A stretch of DNA of 64,000 nt from Rhineura floridana (Eukaryota; Chordata; Lepidosauria; Squamata; Rhineuridae), in the NCBI RefSeq assembly GCF_030035675.1, contig NC_084482.1, positions 222,169,943 to 222,233,942 of the forward strand, given 5' to 3'. Position numbers and translations under genes: made by a program. This document shows positions 11,531-22,564 of the stretch, in pieces. The notes beneath the pieces were generated by a model. The model did no database searches, was not told the DNA's origin, and saw only the letters and a program-made list of their open reading frames with translations. The first letter of the stretch is position 1. Each line of letters begins with the position of its first letter.

Positions 11531-12035
11531 AGCCCAGGGCACAGAGCACGTTCTCCATTGTCTCAGGGATGGGAGATGGTGCCTTGGAATCTGGGGGTCG
11601 GCGGGGGTGTGAAGAGACAGGAGAGGGGGAAGAACAGGCTCTGTGATTGCATGTCCCTGGTCAGCTGAGAACCCAGGAGTCCTGCATCTCCCCACCACCT
11701 GATCCCCAGCTGGGGGGAGGGTTGTCCCACAAATCCCAAAGCTCCATTCTTTACTCAAGTGCCTGCCAAAGAAAGGCATCCCAAAAGCTGCCCATAAGCA
11801 AATCCCATGTTTAATTTTTAAAAAACAAAAAAATTACAAGTTTCTAAGCCTTAAGATACATTTGGGAAATTCAAACAAGAGGCACCATCCACCTCCTCAA
11901 ACTCCAGAAGGGGGCTGAGCAACTTACTGTACCCCACAGCTGGCAGGAAAAGTGCAAGGGTACTTAATTTCCATGAATCACTTTGATTGTTTTTTTTTAA
12001 ATCAGGGAGAAGTCCAAAGAGACTGCTGTGAGCCC

Positions 12036-12204
12036 TTTGTAACCGACCCTGCTTATGGCGACCCTATGAATAGGGTTTTCATGAGGCTGAGAGGCAGTGA
12101 CTGGCCCAAGGTCACCCAGTGAGCTTTATGACTGTGTGGGGATTCGAACCCTGGTCTCCCAGGTTGTAGTCCAACACCTTAGCCACTATACCACACTAGC
12201 TCTC
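12036..12204 (-). mobile_element. Sauria-type tRNA SINE
   Basis: On the minus strand: A-box-like tagtggctaaggtgttgg, B box ggttcgaatcc, then cctgggagacc-type tRNA-related sequence, a central ctcactgggtgaccttggg, and a BovB-like tail (atgaaaaccctattcatag). Same family as 49869-50098. Confidence 0.82.
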
Positions 12205-12679
12205 AGACATCAGAAGTACTGCTTGTTGTTATGTAAAATGACTTTGTACCTAAATAATAATGCAGAGTTTAACAGCAGTCTGAGATGTTTTTGTGTGCCG
12301 GGGTGTGATTGTTTACCTTAGAAGCAGGCTTTTACCTTGCATCGAGATCATTGAGGCTTGAGACTTAGTAAAATAAGAAAAGCTACTTTATTTATAGAAA
12401 TACATAGTAGATAGGAAAGGCATACGTAGTTCTAACTACGTTGGAGGTGCAATGCCCAGATGTGGGAGTTGCCCTCATAGCTCAGGAGGGAGAGAAGATA
12501 GTCGGAGAAGAAGAGAGGGAGGAAGGAGGAGGGGCAGATAAGCTTCCCTAAGACAAATCGGTCTGCAACGGAAGGAAGACAAGTCAGAGCACAGCACAGG
12601 TAAAGGTAGGCAAGCCTAGCCAGCTGGAGGACCCTCACTCTATCTCCCTTATATTAACATAAGCATAAGAACAAAAAAC
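12205..12679. other. Unassigned, possibly LTR-derived
   Basis: Contains ctactttatttatag-type sequence like the end of an LTR read on the minus strand, but no partner or TG/CA borders could be fixed. Confidence 0.25.
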
Positions 12680-14585
12680 AGCAATGGCTTTTGCCACACT
12701 CCCAACATGGCTAACCGTAAACACAGGTTGTCTCCATACGAGATTCTGATGGCGTGGCCCATGTGCATGCCCTATTCACCACCTTTTCTCTCTCTTCCTT
12801 CCATGTTAAAGAGGATGAAGCCTTGTTGAAGTACTGTGGTGTATTCATTGATGCTGTTAGAACATTGCATTCATAGGCCAAAGAGGCCTTTCCAGAGCCC
12901 GTCATGGAACCTGGTCATCCCACTCTCCCTGTTGATTGGTGGCAAGGTCCATATCTAGCAATGCTGACGGCCCGTTCTGCCATCAAGGTGCTAACAACTG
13001 GACACGTGTCACAGCACAAGAAAGTTGAGCTGAGCTGAACCCAGAGGCCTTCCTTCTGAACCTCTACCAACCAATTCTGTACCTGATGCAAGTGAGACAA
13101 AGTTTTCCCATGATCCAGGACCTAGAAGAGCGGCAGCTGGTCTTGAGTCCTAACAGCCCAATTACCAGGTTTGTATTCTACCTATCAAGACTGAAACACA
13201 CCTTACAAGGAGATAAAATTTATTGAGTAAGTTACACACACACAGGTGCACCCAATAAAAGAGGGACAGACGACACAGCCCTGCAGAAGCTGGTGTCAGT
13301 CTGAACAACCACACTGGGCACAAGAGATACTTTCATAGCATACATGTTTACCAGCACAATGATGAGGTTACATAAATGATTGATTATAGCAAAGCATCAA
13401 GTCATGCCATCTCAGCATATTATTTTCTTGTAACTAAATACCTAAGAAATGGTGGGGCCCTGAAGGGGATACAGACCTTCAGATTAAATGCAGCTATACA
13501 TTCTGCATTGACTATACATTATCTTTGCCTATAGATGAGCTAGAATGTCCTCAATGGCAGAACAGGAGGAGGATAACAATGTGTATGTTACAACGGCTGT
13601 GAAGGCAGATGAAGGCTGCAGCAGATAAAAGACTTCCAATCGTCGTGGTACCCATGCCATTGGATCAAAGTCTTTTTCTGTCAAGATTGTGTGTTGATCG
13701 TCGTGCACTGATCTCCCCACATAAAATAAATTCACGCACAGGCGTCTTCCAACCAAATCATCTTGGAAGAAAATCCTACTCGGCCACAAGTGATCACCAA
13801 CCCAGATGGGCTACAGTAATGTTACAAAGTTTTCCACTAGTCGGAGTCATAGCTCTACAAAATAAAGAATAAAATATATATGATTGCCAACTGTTTCAGT
13901 AATAATTAGTTTCCCAGGATCAAACGGTTTAAAATATCAATCATGGATTACATGCTCATTTGCTTCCGAACAATATACTCATTAATTCGGTTAATTACAC
14001 ACACAGGCCTGTTTGCTTCATTTCATGAGTTGAGAAGTTCAAGCTGAACTTGCTTCTCTATGAGACTGCATTTTCAGGTCTCATAGGCCTGTGGGCCTTT
14101 TTGCTTAGTTCCTTGTGATTTTTTTATATTTCATAATCTTATACCTTCTAATATCTATGTTTATATGTGTGGATATATAAAATTCTCCATTATAACTACA
14201 CCCAGAATCCCACTTTCTGCCAACGTTATCATGATTTTCATGCTTCCTGTAACTATTCTATAGATAACATGATCCATTGTTCTGCCTTTGCCAATTCTGG
14301 TGCTCATCAGGTATGGGATTGCAAATACCTGAATGATTGGGGAGCGTGTTTTCAGAACGGGACTAGCAACCCTCATGATCCAGGTGGTAGTGTCCCTTGG
14401 CGGGGAGTAGCTGGCCCCTACTACCAAAGTTAGTAAGTTCAACCATGAAAAACATGGTCTTTCCCCCTTCCACAAAGGCCTACGGGAAGCTGTAGTAGGA
14501 CATTATTGGGTCTGTGCAGATAAAGCCTATAAAGAATTGCCAAAATATTGGCTTGGCTCCTGGGGACCGGGGACCAGCTCTTAGA
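12680..14585 (+). mobile_element. Retroviral fossil: integrase end and env-like piece, gammaretrovirus-like
   Basis: Around 12720-13035 the plus strand shows late integrase motifs (LSPYEIL, then WWQGPYLAMLTA and a GHVSQHKK stretch). Downstream (14167-14433) is a cysteine-rich frame with several N-glycosylation sites, and near 14500-14580 a YWVCADKAYKELP motif like that of retroviral surface proteins. The order pol then env on one strand supports one provirus. It is broken and old, and the LINE at 14590 sits in it. The middle (13190-14160) is unassigned and may hold other LTR sequence. Confidence 0.6.
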
Positions 14586-15700
14586 TCTGAGTTGGTTGGT
14601 TCATGGTTTCTCTGTGCAGTTTGCTGTTAGGTGGTCCCTTAGCTCTTTAACAAGTATGTCGTAATGATCTAAGATCCCCTGATTTGGGCCTGTGGCAATG
14701 ATCAAAGAGCAGATCATGTGGAGTTGGTCAGTGCACAGAAGCTGTATAAAGGCCCTTTCGATCCTCAGGGACCATCTGATCCTAGTGGTTCTAATGTTAG
14801 CCTCCATATTAGGCTGGAAGGCGGCTACTGCAAACATGTGCCAGTCTAAAGGCTTTAAAGCCAGGGCCAATGGAAGATGGTCACTGTCTGGGCGACTATC
14901 TCATTGGACCACAAATTTCAGCAAGTTGCGGGAGGAAATTACGTAATCGATGACACTCATCCTGTCACCTGACCAGAATGTAAATTCTCCTGGGGTGTCA
15001 CCTATTACACTGCCATTTAGAATACACAGGTCCATTCATTGTGTCATCTGGGCCAGCTGAAGTCCTTGCATAATTACAAGTTTTGTCTTTAGATTGGCAT
15101 ATATTTATCAAGGAAGAGGAGGGCCTTTTTGGAGGGCATGCATGATGGTCTGCATAAAGGTCATTATTGTTTGACCCCAGTCTGGCATTGAAGTCTCCCC
15201 CAATAAGCACTTGCATGTTGGAGGTGGTTTGTAATAAATCTCCAATGTAGGTTTTTAAGCCTTGCCATCTCAGTCTTATTTGAGACCGGGGACCTTGAGG
15301 GGGGGAGATATACATTTATAAGTATCATATTGGCACTTTTTAGTTTAATCATCACTGCTATTGCGAGTTGATCCAGGGAGGGAAGATTAGTGATTGAAAC
15401 AGAAAATCTAGTAGAGGTCAGTATTGCTAAGCCACCCCTAGGCCTGCCCTTCTTATCGCTGTGGGAGGCATATAGCTGGTGAATGGTGTATTCATTTAAT
15501 TCTATGTCATCTAAGGCCCAGGCCTCTTGTAGCATCAGAATATCAAAATTAAGTAGGTAGTTGATGAAGGAGTTATCTCTGGTCTTTGATTTCCATCCTG
15601 CAATATTCCAGGTGAGGACTGAGAGAATCCTTTGGAATGTTAATGGTTGTTCAGGATGTTCTAAAGTAAGCTCCGTCCGTATTCTGTGTGGGCCATTATG

Positions 15701-16186
15701 TCAGTCAGTATTGATTTTACTTTCCAACTGAGCAGAAGGTAAGTCATGTCCTGAACCAAGATATATATGTTTAGCTGGTGCACTGTGATCTCCTTTGACT
15801 GGGTATGAGCGTGTGTCTGTTACCGTGGGGTTTATTTCTACTAAAATATCCTCTCCTATCTCTTCTTTCTCTTTGCTAGCAGATACCCCAACTGCAAGTT
15901 CTTTTCTTAGTTGGGGTACGTCATGTTTGCCGGCTCTTATATTGTCTACAGCCAGGTGGCTGTGCTTCTCTTTCCTCTCCTTTGGATCTATAATGTTGTC
16001 TATCGGACAAAACTGTTTTTCCTTTAGTCTGCTTCTTAATAAATCAAGTCTATTCAAAATCTCTGCCTGGTCAACAATAGGCAACATCCAAAATGAGTTT
16101 AATAAGGCTTTCTCCTCTGCATCGAAGGTTTCAGCACTTTGGATGGAGGCTTGTTGTAGGCTGCAGGTGGGGGCTGAGTCTCTCAA
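15701..16186 (-). CDS. LINE ORF1 C-terminal or linker frame
   Basis: 161 residues just downstream of the 1,057-residue ORF1, in another frame, rich in Glu and Lys, and before the endonuclease. It may be the rest of ORF1 after a frameshift or the start of ORF2. No domain recognised. Confidence 0.4.
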   Translation of the reverse strand: MRDSAPTCSLQQASIQSAETFDAEEKALLNSFWMLPIVDQAEILNRLDLLRSRLKEKQFCPIDNIIDPKERKEKHSHLAVDNIRAGKHDVPQLRKELAVGVSASKEKEEIGEDILVEINPTVTDTRSYPVKGDHSAPAKHIYLGSGHDLPSAQLESKINTD

Positions 16187-16240
16187 AAATAATCCCTGGG
16201 AGCTTGGTTGAGTGTAAGATGAAGCAGAGTGGAGTCTGGT

Positions 16241-19200
16241 TTAAATCAATAAGGTGTTCAGAACAGTGCATGTCAACAGTACTTTTATGATAATCAGCTG
16301 GGACACCACATAAGGGAGCTGGGGGGGCTGATTTACAAAAAACCTTGTGATCTCTAGATTAAATTTGGAGAAAGCCTCCCTGGCTCTATAGATGTAATTG
16401 GCTGTATCCCAGTCTTTAAAAGTGACTATAGCCCAAGCTCTAATTCCATTAAAGTATAGGTATTCAACAAGAGTTATATCCTTTGGACTCAGCGTTCCTG
16501 ACATCACTCTGTTTAAAATGTGTAGAAGATGTAGCGTGCACTCCAGCTGTGTCAGTAAGCCGTTTGGTTTAGGGTAATTAACGAGTGCCGGTTTTTGTGG
16601 TATTATCACTAAATTCCAGCTATTTCTCATTTGTTTAACTGGCTGTGGCTCCGTGCGATAGTGTGTGGGGCCCAACTTAGGGATGCAGGGATCAACATCA
16701 TACTTTCCCGCATTAGCGCTGTGTGCATTTGCCCATGGGTCCTGCTTCTCTTCCAGCTTAGGTGCCTTGTTGACTTTATTTTTTGATTGATGTTCACCCC
16801 CGACTTCTTCCTCACCTATCGGCTGCTGGCTGGCAGCATTATTTGCTCCCATTTTCTTTTTCTTTTTTCCCTTATGAGCTGTCTGGGCGGTCTTAGTAGG
16901 ATCTGGGTTCATCTTGCTGTCTATTAGTTTAACCAGCCTCTCTAAATGTTTATTCCAGCAACAATTGGCTTTTTTCTCCCTCTTTTTAATGTTTTTAATA
17001 TTCTTACTTTGCTTTAGTTTCATGCGCTCCCCTTTTAGGCCCCCTTTATTGGCATCTTTAGTATGGGTTTCTGCTGTTTTCTTGGTTATCCCAACCGGAG
17101 TGCTGCAGCTTTCGGTTTCTTTTGTCCAGGGTCCCCTCCCTGAAACTCTATAGTTCTTGGCCATTGTTGTTGACAAATTGTTACTTTCTGAGAGGAAGTT
17201 TTTAATGAGACCTAATTCCTGACAAATCATGGAGAGCCATCGCTTAGTTAGGGGATCACCTTGTGTTGTTGCTTCTGTCTGAGCGGAGGTGGATTTGTGT
17301 CTCAGGTTTGGTGCTGCTGTTTCTGTCTGAGCGAAGGTGGATTTGTGTTTCAGGTTTGGTGCTGTTGCTTCTGTCTGAGCGGAGGTGGATTTGTGTCTCA
17401 GGTTTGGTGCTGTTGCTTCTGTCTGAGCGGAGGTGGATTTGTGTCTCAGGTTTGGTGCTGTTGCTTCTGTCTGAGCGGAGGTGGATTTGTGTCTCAGGTT
17501 TGGTGCTGTTGCTTCTGTCTGAGCGGAGGTGGATTTGTGTCTCAGGTTTGGTGCTGTTGCTTCCGTCTGAGCGGAGGTGGATTTGTGTCTCAGGTTTGGT
17601 GCTGTTGCTTCTGTCTGAGCGGAGGTGGATTTGTGTCTCAGGTTTGGTGCTGTTGCTTCTGTCTGAGCGGAGGTGGATTTGTGTCTCAGGTTTGGTGCTG
17701 TTGCTTCTGTGTGAGCGGAGGTGGATTTGTGTCTCAGGTTTGGTGCTGTTGCTTCTGTCTGAGCGGAGGTGGATTTGTGTCTCAGGTTTGGTGCTGTTGC
17801 TTCTGTGTGAGCGGAGGTGGATTTGTGTCTCAGGTTTGGTGCTGTTGCTTCTGTCTGAGCGGAGGTGGATTTGTGTCTCAGGTTTGGTGCTGTTGCTTCT
17901 GTCTGAGCGGAGGTGGATTTGTGTCTCAGGTTTGGTGCTGTTGCTTCCGTCTGAGCGGAGGTGGATTTGTGTCTCAGGTTTGGTGCTGCTGTTTCTGTCT
18001 GAGCGAAGGTGGATTTGTGTCTCAGGTTTGGTGCTGTTGCTTCTGTCTGAGCGGAGGTGGATTTGTGTCTCAGGTTTGGTGCTGTTGCTTCCGTCTGAGC
18101 GGAGGTGGATTTGTGTCTCAGGTTTGGTGCTGTTGCTTCTGTCTGAGCGGAGGTGGATTTGTGTCTCAGGTTTGGTGCTGTTGCTTCTGTCTGAGCGGAG
18201 GTGGATTTGTGTCTCAGGTTTGGTGCTGTTGCTTCTGTGTGAGCGGAGGTGGATTTGTGTCTCAGGTTTGGTGCTGTTGCTTCTGTCTGAGCGGAGGTGG
18301 ATTTGTGTCTCAGGTTTGGTGCTGTTGCTTCTGTGTGAGCGGAGGTGGATTTGTGTCTCAGGTTTGGTGCTGTTGCTTCTGTCTGAGCGGAGGTGGATTT
18401 GTGTCTCAGGTTTGGTGCTGTTGCTTCTGTCTGAGCGGAGGTGGATTTGTGTCTCAGGTTTGGTGCTGTTGCTTCCGTCTGAGCGGAGGTGGATTTGTGT
18501 CTCAGGTTTGGTGCTGCTGTTTCTGTCTGAGCGAAGGTGGATTTGTGTCTCAGGTTTGGTGCTGTTGCTTCTGTCTGAGCGGAGGTGGATTTGTGTCTCA
18601 GGTTTGGTGCTGTTGCTTCTGTCTGAGCGGAGGTGGATTTGTGTCTCAGGTTTGGTGCTGTTGCTTCTGTCTGAGCGGAGGTGGATTTGTGTCTCAGGTT
18701 TGGTGCTGTTGCTTCTGTCTGAGCGGAGGTGGATTTGTGTCTCAGGTTTGGTGCTGTTGCTTCTGTCTGAGCGGAGGTGGATTTGTGTCTCAGGTTTGGT
18801 GCTGTTGCTTCTGTGTGAGCGGAGGTGGATTTGTGTCTCAGGTTTGGTGCTGTTGCTTCTGTCTGAGCGGAGGTGGATTTGTGTCTCAGGTTTGGTGCTG
18901 TTGCTTCTGTGTGAGCGGAGGTGGATTTGTGTCTCAGGTTTGGTGCTGTTGCTTCTGTCTGAGCGGAGGTGGATTTGTGTCTCAGGTTTGGTGCTGTTGC
19001 TTCCGTCTGAGCGGAGGTGGATTTGTGTCTCAGGTTTGGTGCTGTTGCTTCTGTCTGAGCGGAGGTGGATTTGTGTCTCAGGTTTGGTGCTGTTGCTTCC
19101 GTCTGAGCGGAGGTGGATTTGTGTCTCAGGTTTGGTGCTGTTGCTTCCATCTGAGCGGAGGTGGATTTGTGTCTCAGGTTTGGTGCTGTTGCTTCTGTCT

Positions 19201-19414
19201 GAGCGGAGGTGGATTTGTGTCTCAGATTTGGTGCTGTTGCTTCTGTTTGAGCAGAGGTAGATTTGTGTCTCAAGTTTGGGATGTTACCATCAAACTTGAG
19301 GATCTGTCTCTGCATATAGTGGTCAATGAGCTCAGCCTCAGGTTTGTCTTGTGGTTCAGCCACAACCATCTGTTGTAGGTCCTTTGTGGTTGGCATGTGT
19401 TCTGCTATAGCCAA
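16241..19414 (-). CDS. LINE ORF1 protein with 42 tandem 16-residue repeats
   Basis: One open frame of 1,057 residues. Residues about 1-46 are unique; about 47-718 are 42 copies of a 16-residue unit with consensus APNLRHKSTSAQTEAT; then comes a Lys-rich, RNA-binding-like part (KGKKKKKMG) and an RRM-like part containing GIRAWAIVTFKDWDTANYIY. That layout (basic region plus RRM) fits ORF1 RNA-binding proteins of non-LTR retrotransposons. The repeat lacks cysteine and is polar, so it is probably disordered. The frame survives through 2 kb of repeats because the unit is 48 bp and its consensus has no stop. Not a host gene as far as I can see. A protein role of the repeat is unknown. Confidence 0.7.
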   Translation of the reverse strand: MAIAEHMPTTKDLQQMVVAEPQDKPEAELIDHYMQRQILKFDGNIPNLRHKSTSAQTEATAPNLRHKSTSAQTEATAPNLRHKSTSAQMEATAPNLRHKSTSAQTEATAPNLRHKSTSAQTEATAPNLRHKSTSAQTEATAPNLRHKSTSAQTEATAPNLRHKSTSAHTEATAPNLRHKSTSAQTEATAPNLRHKSTSAHTEATAPNLRHKSTSAQTEATAPNLRHKSTSAQTEATAPNLRHKSTSAQTEATAPNLRHKSTSAQTEATAPNLRHKSTSAQTEATAPNLRHKSTFAQTETAAPNLRHKSTSAQTEATAPNLRHKSTSAQTEATAPNLRHKSTSAQTEATAPNLRHKSTSAHTEATAPNLRHKSTSAQTEATAPNLRHKSTSAHTEATAPNLRHKSTSAQTEATAPNLRHKSTSAQTEATAPNLRHKSTSAQTEATAPNLRHKSTSAQTEATAPNLRHKSTFAQTETAAPNLRHKSTSAQTEATAPNLRHKSTSAQTEATAPNLRHKSTSAQTEATAPNLRHKSTSAHTEATAPNLRHKSTSAQTEATAPNLRHKSTSAHTEATAPNLRHKSTSAQTEATAPNLRHKSTSAQTEATAPNLRHKSTSAQTEATAPNLRHKSTSAQTEATAPNLRHKSTSAQTEATAPNLRHKSTSAQTEATAPNLRHKSTSAQTEATAPNLKHKSTFAQTETAAPNLRHKSTSAQTEATTQGDPLTKRWLSMICQELGLIKNFLSESNNLSTTMAKNYRVSGRGPWTKETESCSTPVGITKKTAETHTKDANKGGLKGERMKLKQSKNIKNIKKREKKANCCWNKHLERLVKLIDSKMNPDPTKTAQTAHKGKKKKKMGANNAASQQPIGEEEVGGEHQSKNKVNKAPKLEEKQDPWANAHSANAGKYDVDPCIPKLGPTHYRTEPQPVKQMRNSWNLVIIPQKPALVNYPKPNGLLTQLECTLHLLHILNRVMSGTLSPKDITLVEYLYFNGIRAWAIVTFKDWDTANYIYRAREAFSKFNLEITRFFVNQPPQLPYVVSQLIIIKVLLTCTVLNTLLI
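17263..19278. repeat. 48-bp minisatellite, 42 copies, with 11-unit higher order
   Basis: The unit on + is gtgctgttgcttctgtctga followed by 28 more bases. 2,016 bases are exactly 42 units. Variant units (gctgctgtt at 17311, 17983, 18511; gtgtgagcg pairs near 17709/17805, 18237/18333, 18813/18909) recur with a period of 528 bp (11 units), once 576 bp, showing block duplication. Confidence 0.95.
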
Positions 19415-19734
19415 TCTGAGGCTAGCTCTGTTGATGGCCTAGTAAAGCTAGGCTCTTGTATTGTCCCAAAGTCAAACCTCTCACCAGCCGGAGTAGACTG
19501 CGAGGACTAATCTTCATGTCGAGCACAAAGCAAGAACAGACAGTCAAAAGCTGAGGCAAAAACAAATCTCTCCCACACTCTGGCTGCTTCAGATGAAAGT
19601 GAAGAAGTTAAAATTAAAATTGGAGTTAAAATAGAAGAAGAAAAACAGCTGCTAAAGGAGTTTCAAGAGATAAGTACCAGAGCACAACAACAGTGACCTG
19701 CAACTGACCCGGCCATCTTGACTCCCATCTCTGC

Positions 19735-20165
19735 TAAAATATATTATAATGGGATTATGCTTGCTCGTGCACATATATGTAATAGTCCAGTTGGTGTTAC
19801 ATTGTATTAGACGCTGTGTGACAAAGATTACTAAGCCCATCACAAAAACTGATGTTCGAATGACACACATGGAGGTAAAAAGGACAGAGGGGGAGGATCT
19901 AGCAGAAGTAGATAAACAAATACATGAAATGCCATTAATTGAATACTGAATTTGGCAGCTAGAAACTGCCAGAGGGGGGATATGATGGGGGGAAACTGGA
20001 CAACTGAGAGGCTATTTTGGCTTCTGCAGCCACCTTGGCCTCAGCATCCATCTTGGATGCTCACCCATCTCTGGAAAAGCAAAATCCTCTCTGTCTCTAC
20101 AAAGGAAAAACTGATAGGCCACCAAACTAGCAGGTGAAGGGAAGTGGAACAGTCTGTGGTTAAGC
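19735..20165 (+). mobile_element. Retroviral fossil: env membrane anchor, polypurine tract, LTR start
   Basis: A frame at 19749-19949 has a hydrophobic stretch (LVHIYVIVQLVLHC) followed by a basic, polar tail, like the end of a retroviral transmembrane protein. After it a purine run (agaggggggat near 19971) precedes LTR-like sequence. It lies on the other side of the LINE from the env-like piece at 14167-14585 and on the same strand, so both probably belong to one provirus. Broken and old. Confidence 0.5.
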
Positions 20166-20169
20166 TAAG

Positions 20170-20576
<407 letters not shown>

Positions 20577-20672
20577 AGGTTTGTTTGTTTATTTATTTAT
20601 TTATCTACCACCCAATTTATTTATTTATTTATTTATATGCCGCCCCAGTAGCCGAAGCTGTCTGGACAGTTT
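20577..20672 (-). mobile_element. L2 LINE 3' tail inside the zinc-finger array
   Basis: (TTTA)n followed by gccgccccagtagccgaagc, the L2 3' end in minus orientation, as at 9024. It ends the zinc-finger frame. Confidence 0.8.
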
Positions 20673-21821
20673 ACAGCACTGGTCTGTCCCCTGTGTGAGT
20701 TCTTTCATGCACCATAAGGGAGCATCTCTCACTGAAGCTCTTTCCACACTCCAAGCATTTATAAGGTTTGACTCCTGTGTGAGTTCTTTGATGTGAAATA
20801 AGGTGGCTACCCCGACTGAAGCTCTTTCCACACTCCAAGCATTTATAAGGTTTCTCCCCTGTGTGAATTCTTTGATGCACTGTAAGGTTGTATCTCTCAC
20901 TGAAGCTCTTTCCACACTCCAAGCATTGATGCCTGTCCCCTGTGTGACGTCTTTGATGCGAAGTAAAGTGGCTACTCCGACTGAAGTTCTTTCCACACTC
21001 CAAGCATTTATAAGGTTTGTCCCCTGTGTGAGTTCTTTGATGCACTGTAATGTCATATCTCTCACTGAAGCACTTTCCACACTCAAAGCATTGAAAAGGT
21101 CTGTCCCCTGTGTGACGTCTTTGATGCGAAGTAAGGGTGCTACTCTGATTGAAGGTCTTTCCACACTCTAAGCATTTATAAGGTTTGTCTCCTGTGTGAC
21201 ATCTTTGATGCGAAGTAAGGGTGCTACTGTGACTGAAGCTCTTTCCACACTCAAAGCATTTATAAGGTTTGTCCCCTGTGTGAGTTCTTTGATGAACCGT
21301 AAGGGCACCACTGCACTTGAAGCTCTTTCCACATTCAAAGCATGTATAAGGTTTGTCTCCTGTGTGAGTTCTTTGATGCAAAGTAAGGGTGCTAATCCGA
21401 CTGAAGGTCTTTCCACATTCCAAGCATTTATAAGGTTTGTCCCCTGTGTGAGTTGTCTCATGTATAATAAGCTGGCAACTCCACCTGAAGCTCTTTCCAC
21501 ACTCCAAGCATGTATAAGGTTTGTCCCCTGTATGAGTTCTGTGATGCGAAGTAAGGTTGCTACTCCACCTGAAGCTCTTTCCACACTCCAAGCATTTATA
21601 AGGTTTGTCTTCTGTATGAGTTCTTTGATGTGATGTAAGGTAGCCACTCATTCTGAAGCTCTTTCCACACTCCAAGCATTTATAAGGCTTGTCCCCTGTG
21701 TGAGTCTGTCTCTCCTCTTGTCTCTTTGCTCCATCTTGACTCCTCAGTTTCTGCTCCTGCACTTGCTCCTCAGCTTTTTCCAGTGATACTTCAGATGGTT
21801 CTCCCTCAGCCTTGATGTATT
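20671..21821 (-). CDS. C2H2 zinc-finger protein, last exon (12 fingers)
   Basis: Host-type DNA-binding protein. The exon starts after an acceptor (ccatcag on -, bases 21828-21822) with [19 protein letters not shown] and a short linker, then 12 fingers of the pattern CLECGKSF-(12)-H-R-TH joined by TGDKPYKC linkers. Finger 10 has a linker one residue short (TGDRHQC). The frame ends soon after finger 12, at 20671, because a LINE tail sits there; more fingers continue beyond it (20170-20478). The intact gene thus probably had at least 15 fingers. No KRAB or SCAN exon was found up to 25 kb, where the upstream DNA is all LINE, so this may be a lone exon or a decaying gene. Role (transcription repression, transposon control) is only a family expectation. 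Confidence 0.8.
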
Positions 21822-22189
21822 CTGATGGAATGAAAAGAAAAGGTGATAAAATGCTGTGGAGAAATTATGTGGATATATTATTATTTGTACTTTGAAAACA
21901 TATATCTAGGAGCTCTGTTGATATCAGAGTTTAACTGTCAAAGCTCGAGGCCTTGTACGGAGTTAGTTTAGGAGTAGGTGCTTGGTAACAGGTTGTGAAA
22001 AGAGACACAGAGACAGACAAGTGTAACAAAACTCTGCTCTCTTGTCCCTCCATTGAAGGTGGACATCCCAGTACTTATGCACAGCTGGAATGTACAAACC
22101 TAGAATGGATCCTGTCTGACAGCAACATGGCCCTGTGAACTGTCAGAGGGCAGCTCGCATCCCCTCCCTCCTTCCCAAAATATTAGCTC
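21822..22189. other. Upstream (intron) side of the zinc-finger exon
   Basis: No KRAB-like exon, promoter motif or known repeat recognised before the BovB fragment. Confidence 0.4.
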
Positions 22190-22564
22190 TCTGTTACCTC
22201 CAACACGAGACAGTGCTGGAAGATGAGACCCCCAGATCAAATGGCGCTCTGTGAGCTACTGGGGAAGAACAGCGGACAAGTATGAGTAGTGCTGTGACTA
22301 ATGATGCAGCTATCAAAGCCGAAAGGAAGCCCAGAGGCTGATGTGCACAGATGTGAAAAGAGAGTCGCTTGAACATCACAATACTTGGCATGAGTGAATT
22401 AAAATGGATGGGAATAGGACATTTTCAGGCAACTACAAAATATTTTATGCAGGAAATGATAAAGAAGAATCGGGGTTGCTTTAATAGTGAGAAGTGACAT
22501 AGCAAAAGCAATTAGGAGCTATAATGCAAAGTCTGAGTAAGTTATATCCATGAGATTTAATGGG
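22190..22564 (+). mobile_element. BovB/RTE LINE fragment 1 (5' UTR to start of endonuclease)
   Basis: Collinear with 22800-23275 of the next copy (gagatagtgctggaagatga, agcaaaagcaattaggagct), with small deletions. It stops exactly where the second copy's 5' end begins. Confidence 0.8.

Larger units (their letters stand above)
14590..19720 (-). mobile_element. LINE with ORF1 and endonuclease, no reverse transcriptase
   Basis: Read on the minus strand: 5' end near 19720, ORF1 (19414-16241, with a further ORF1-like frame 16186-15701), then an APE-type endonuclease whose start VLTWNIAGWKSK and LQEAW lie near 15650-15530, with LINVYLPPSRS and IGGDFNARLG at 15300-15170. The element stops near 14590, soon after the endonuclease, so the reverse transcriptase is missing. 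LINEs usually lose the 5' end, so loss of the 3' half is odd. The clade is uncertain; an Ingi/Vingi-like type is possible, as for the 3' piece at 41270-42530. Confidence 0.72.

Noticed and set aside
17263-19278. CRISPR-like array
   Set aside because: Units are head-to-tail with no spacers, in vertebrate DNA, and code a peptide repeat.
17261-19378. Two long plus-strand open frames (705 and 665 residues) rich in Cys or Leu/Arg
   Set aside because: They are the mirror of the 48-bp minisatellite, whose unit lacks stops in several frames. The minus frame has unique, meaningful sequence on both ends and these do not.
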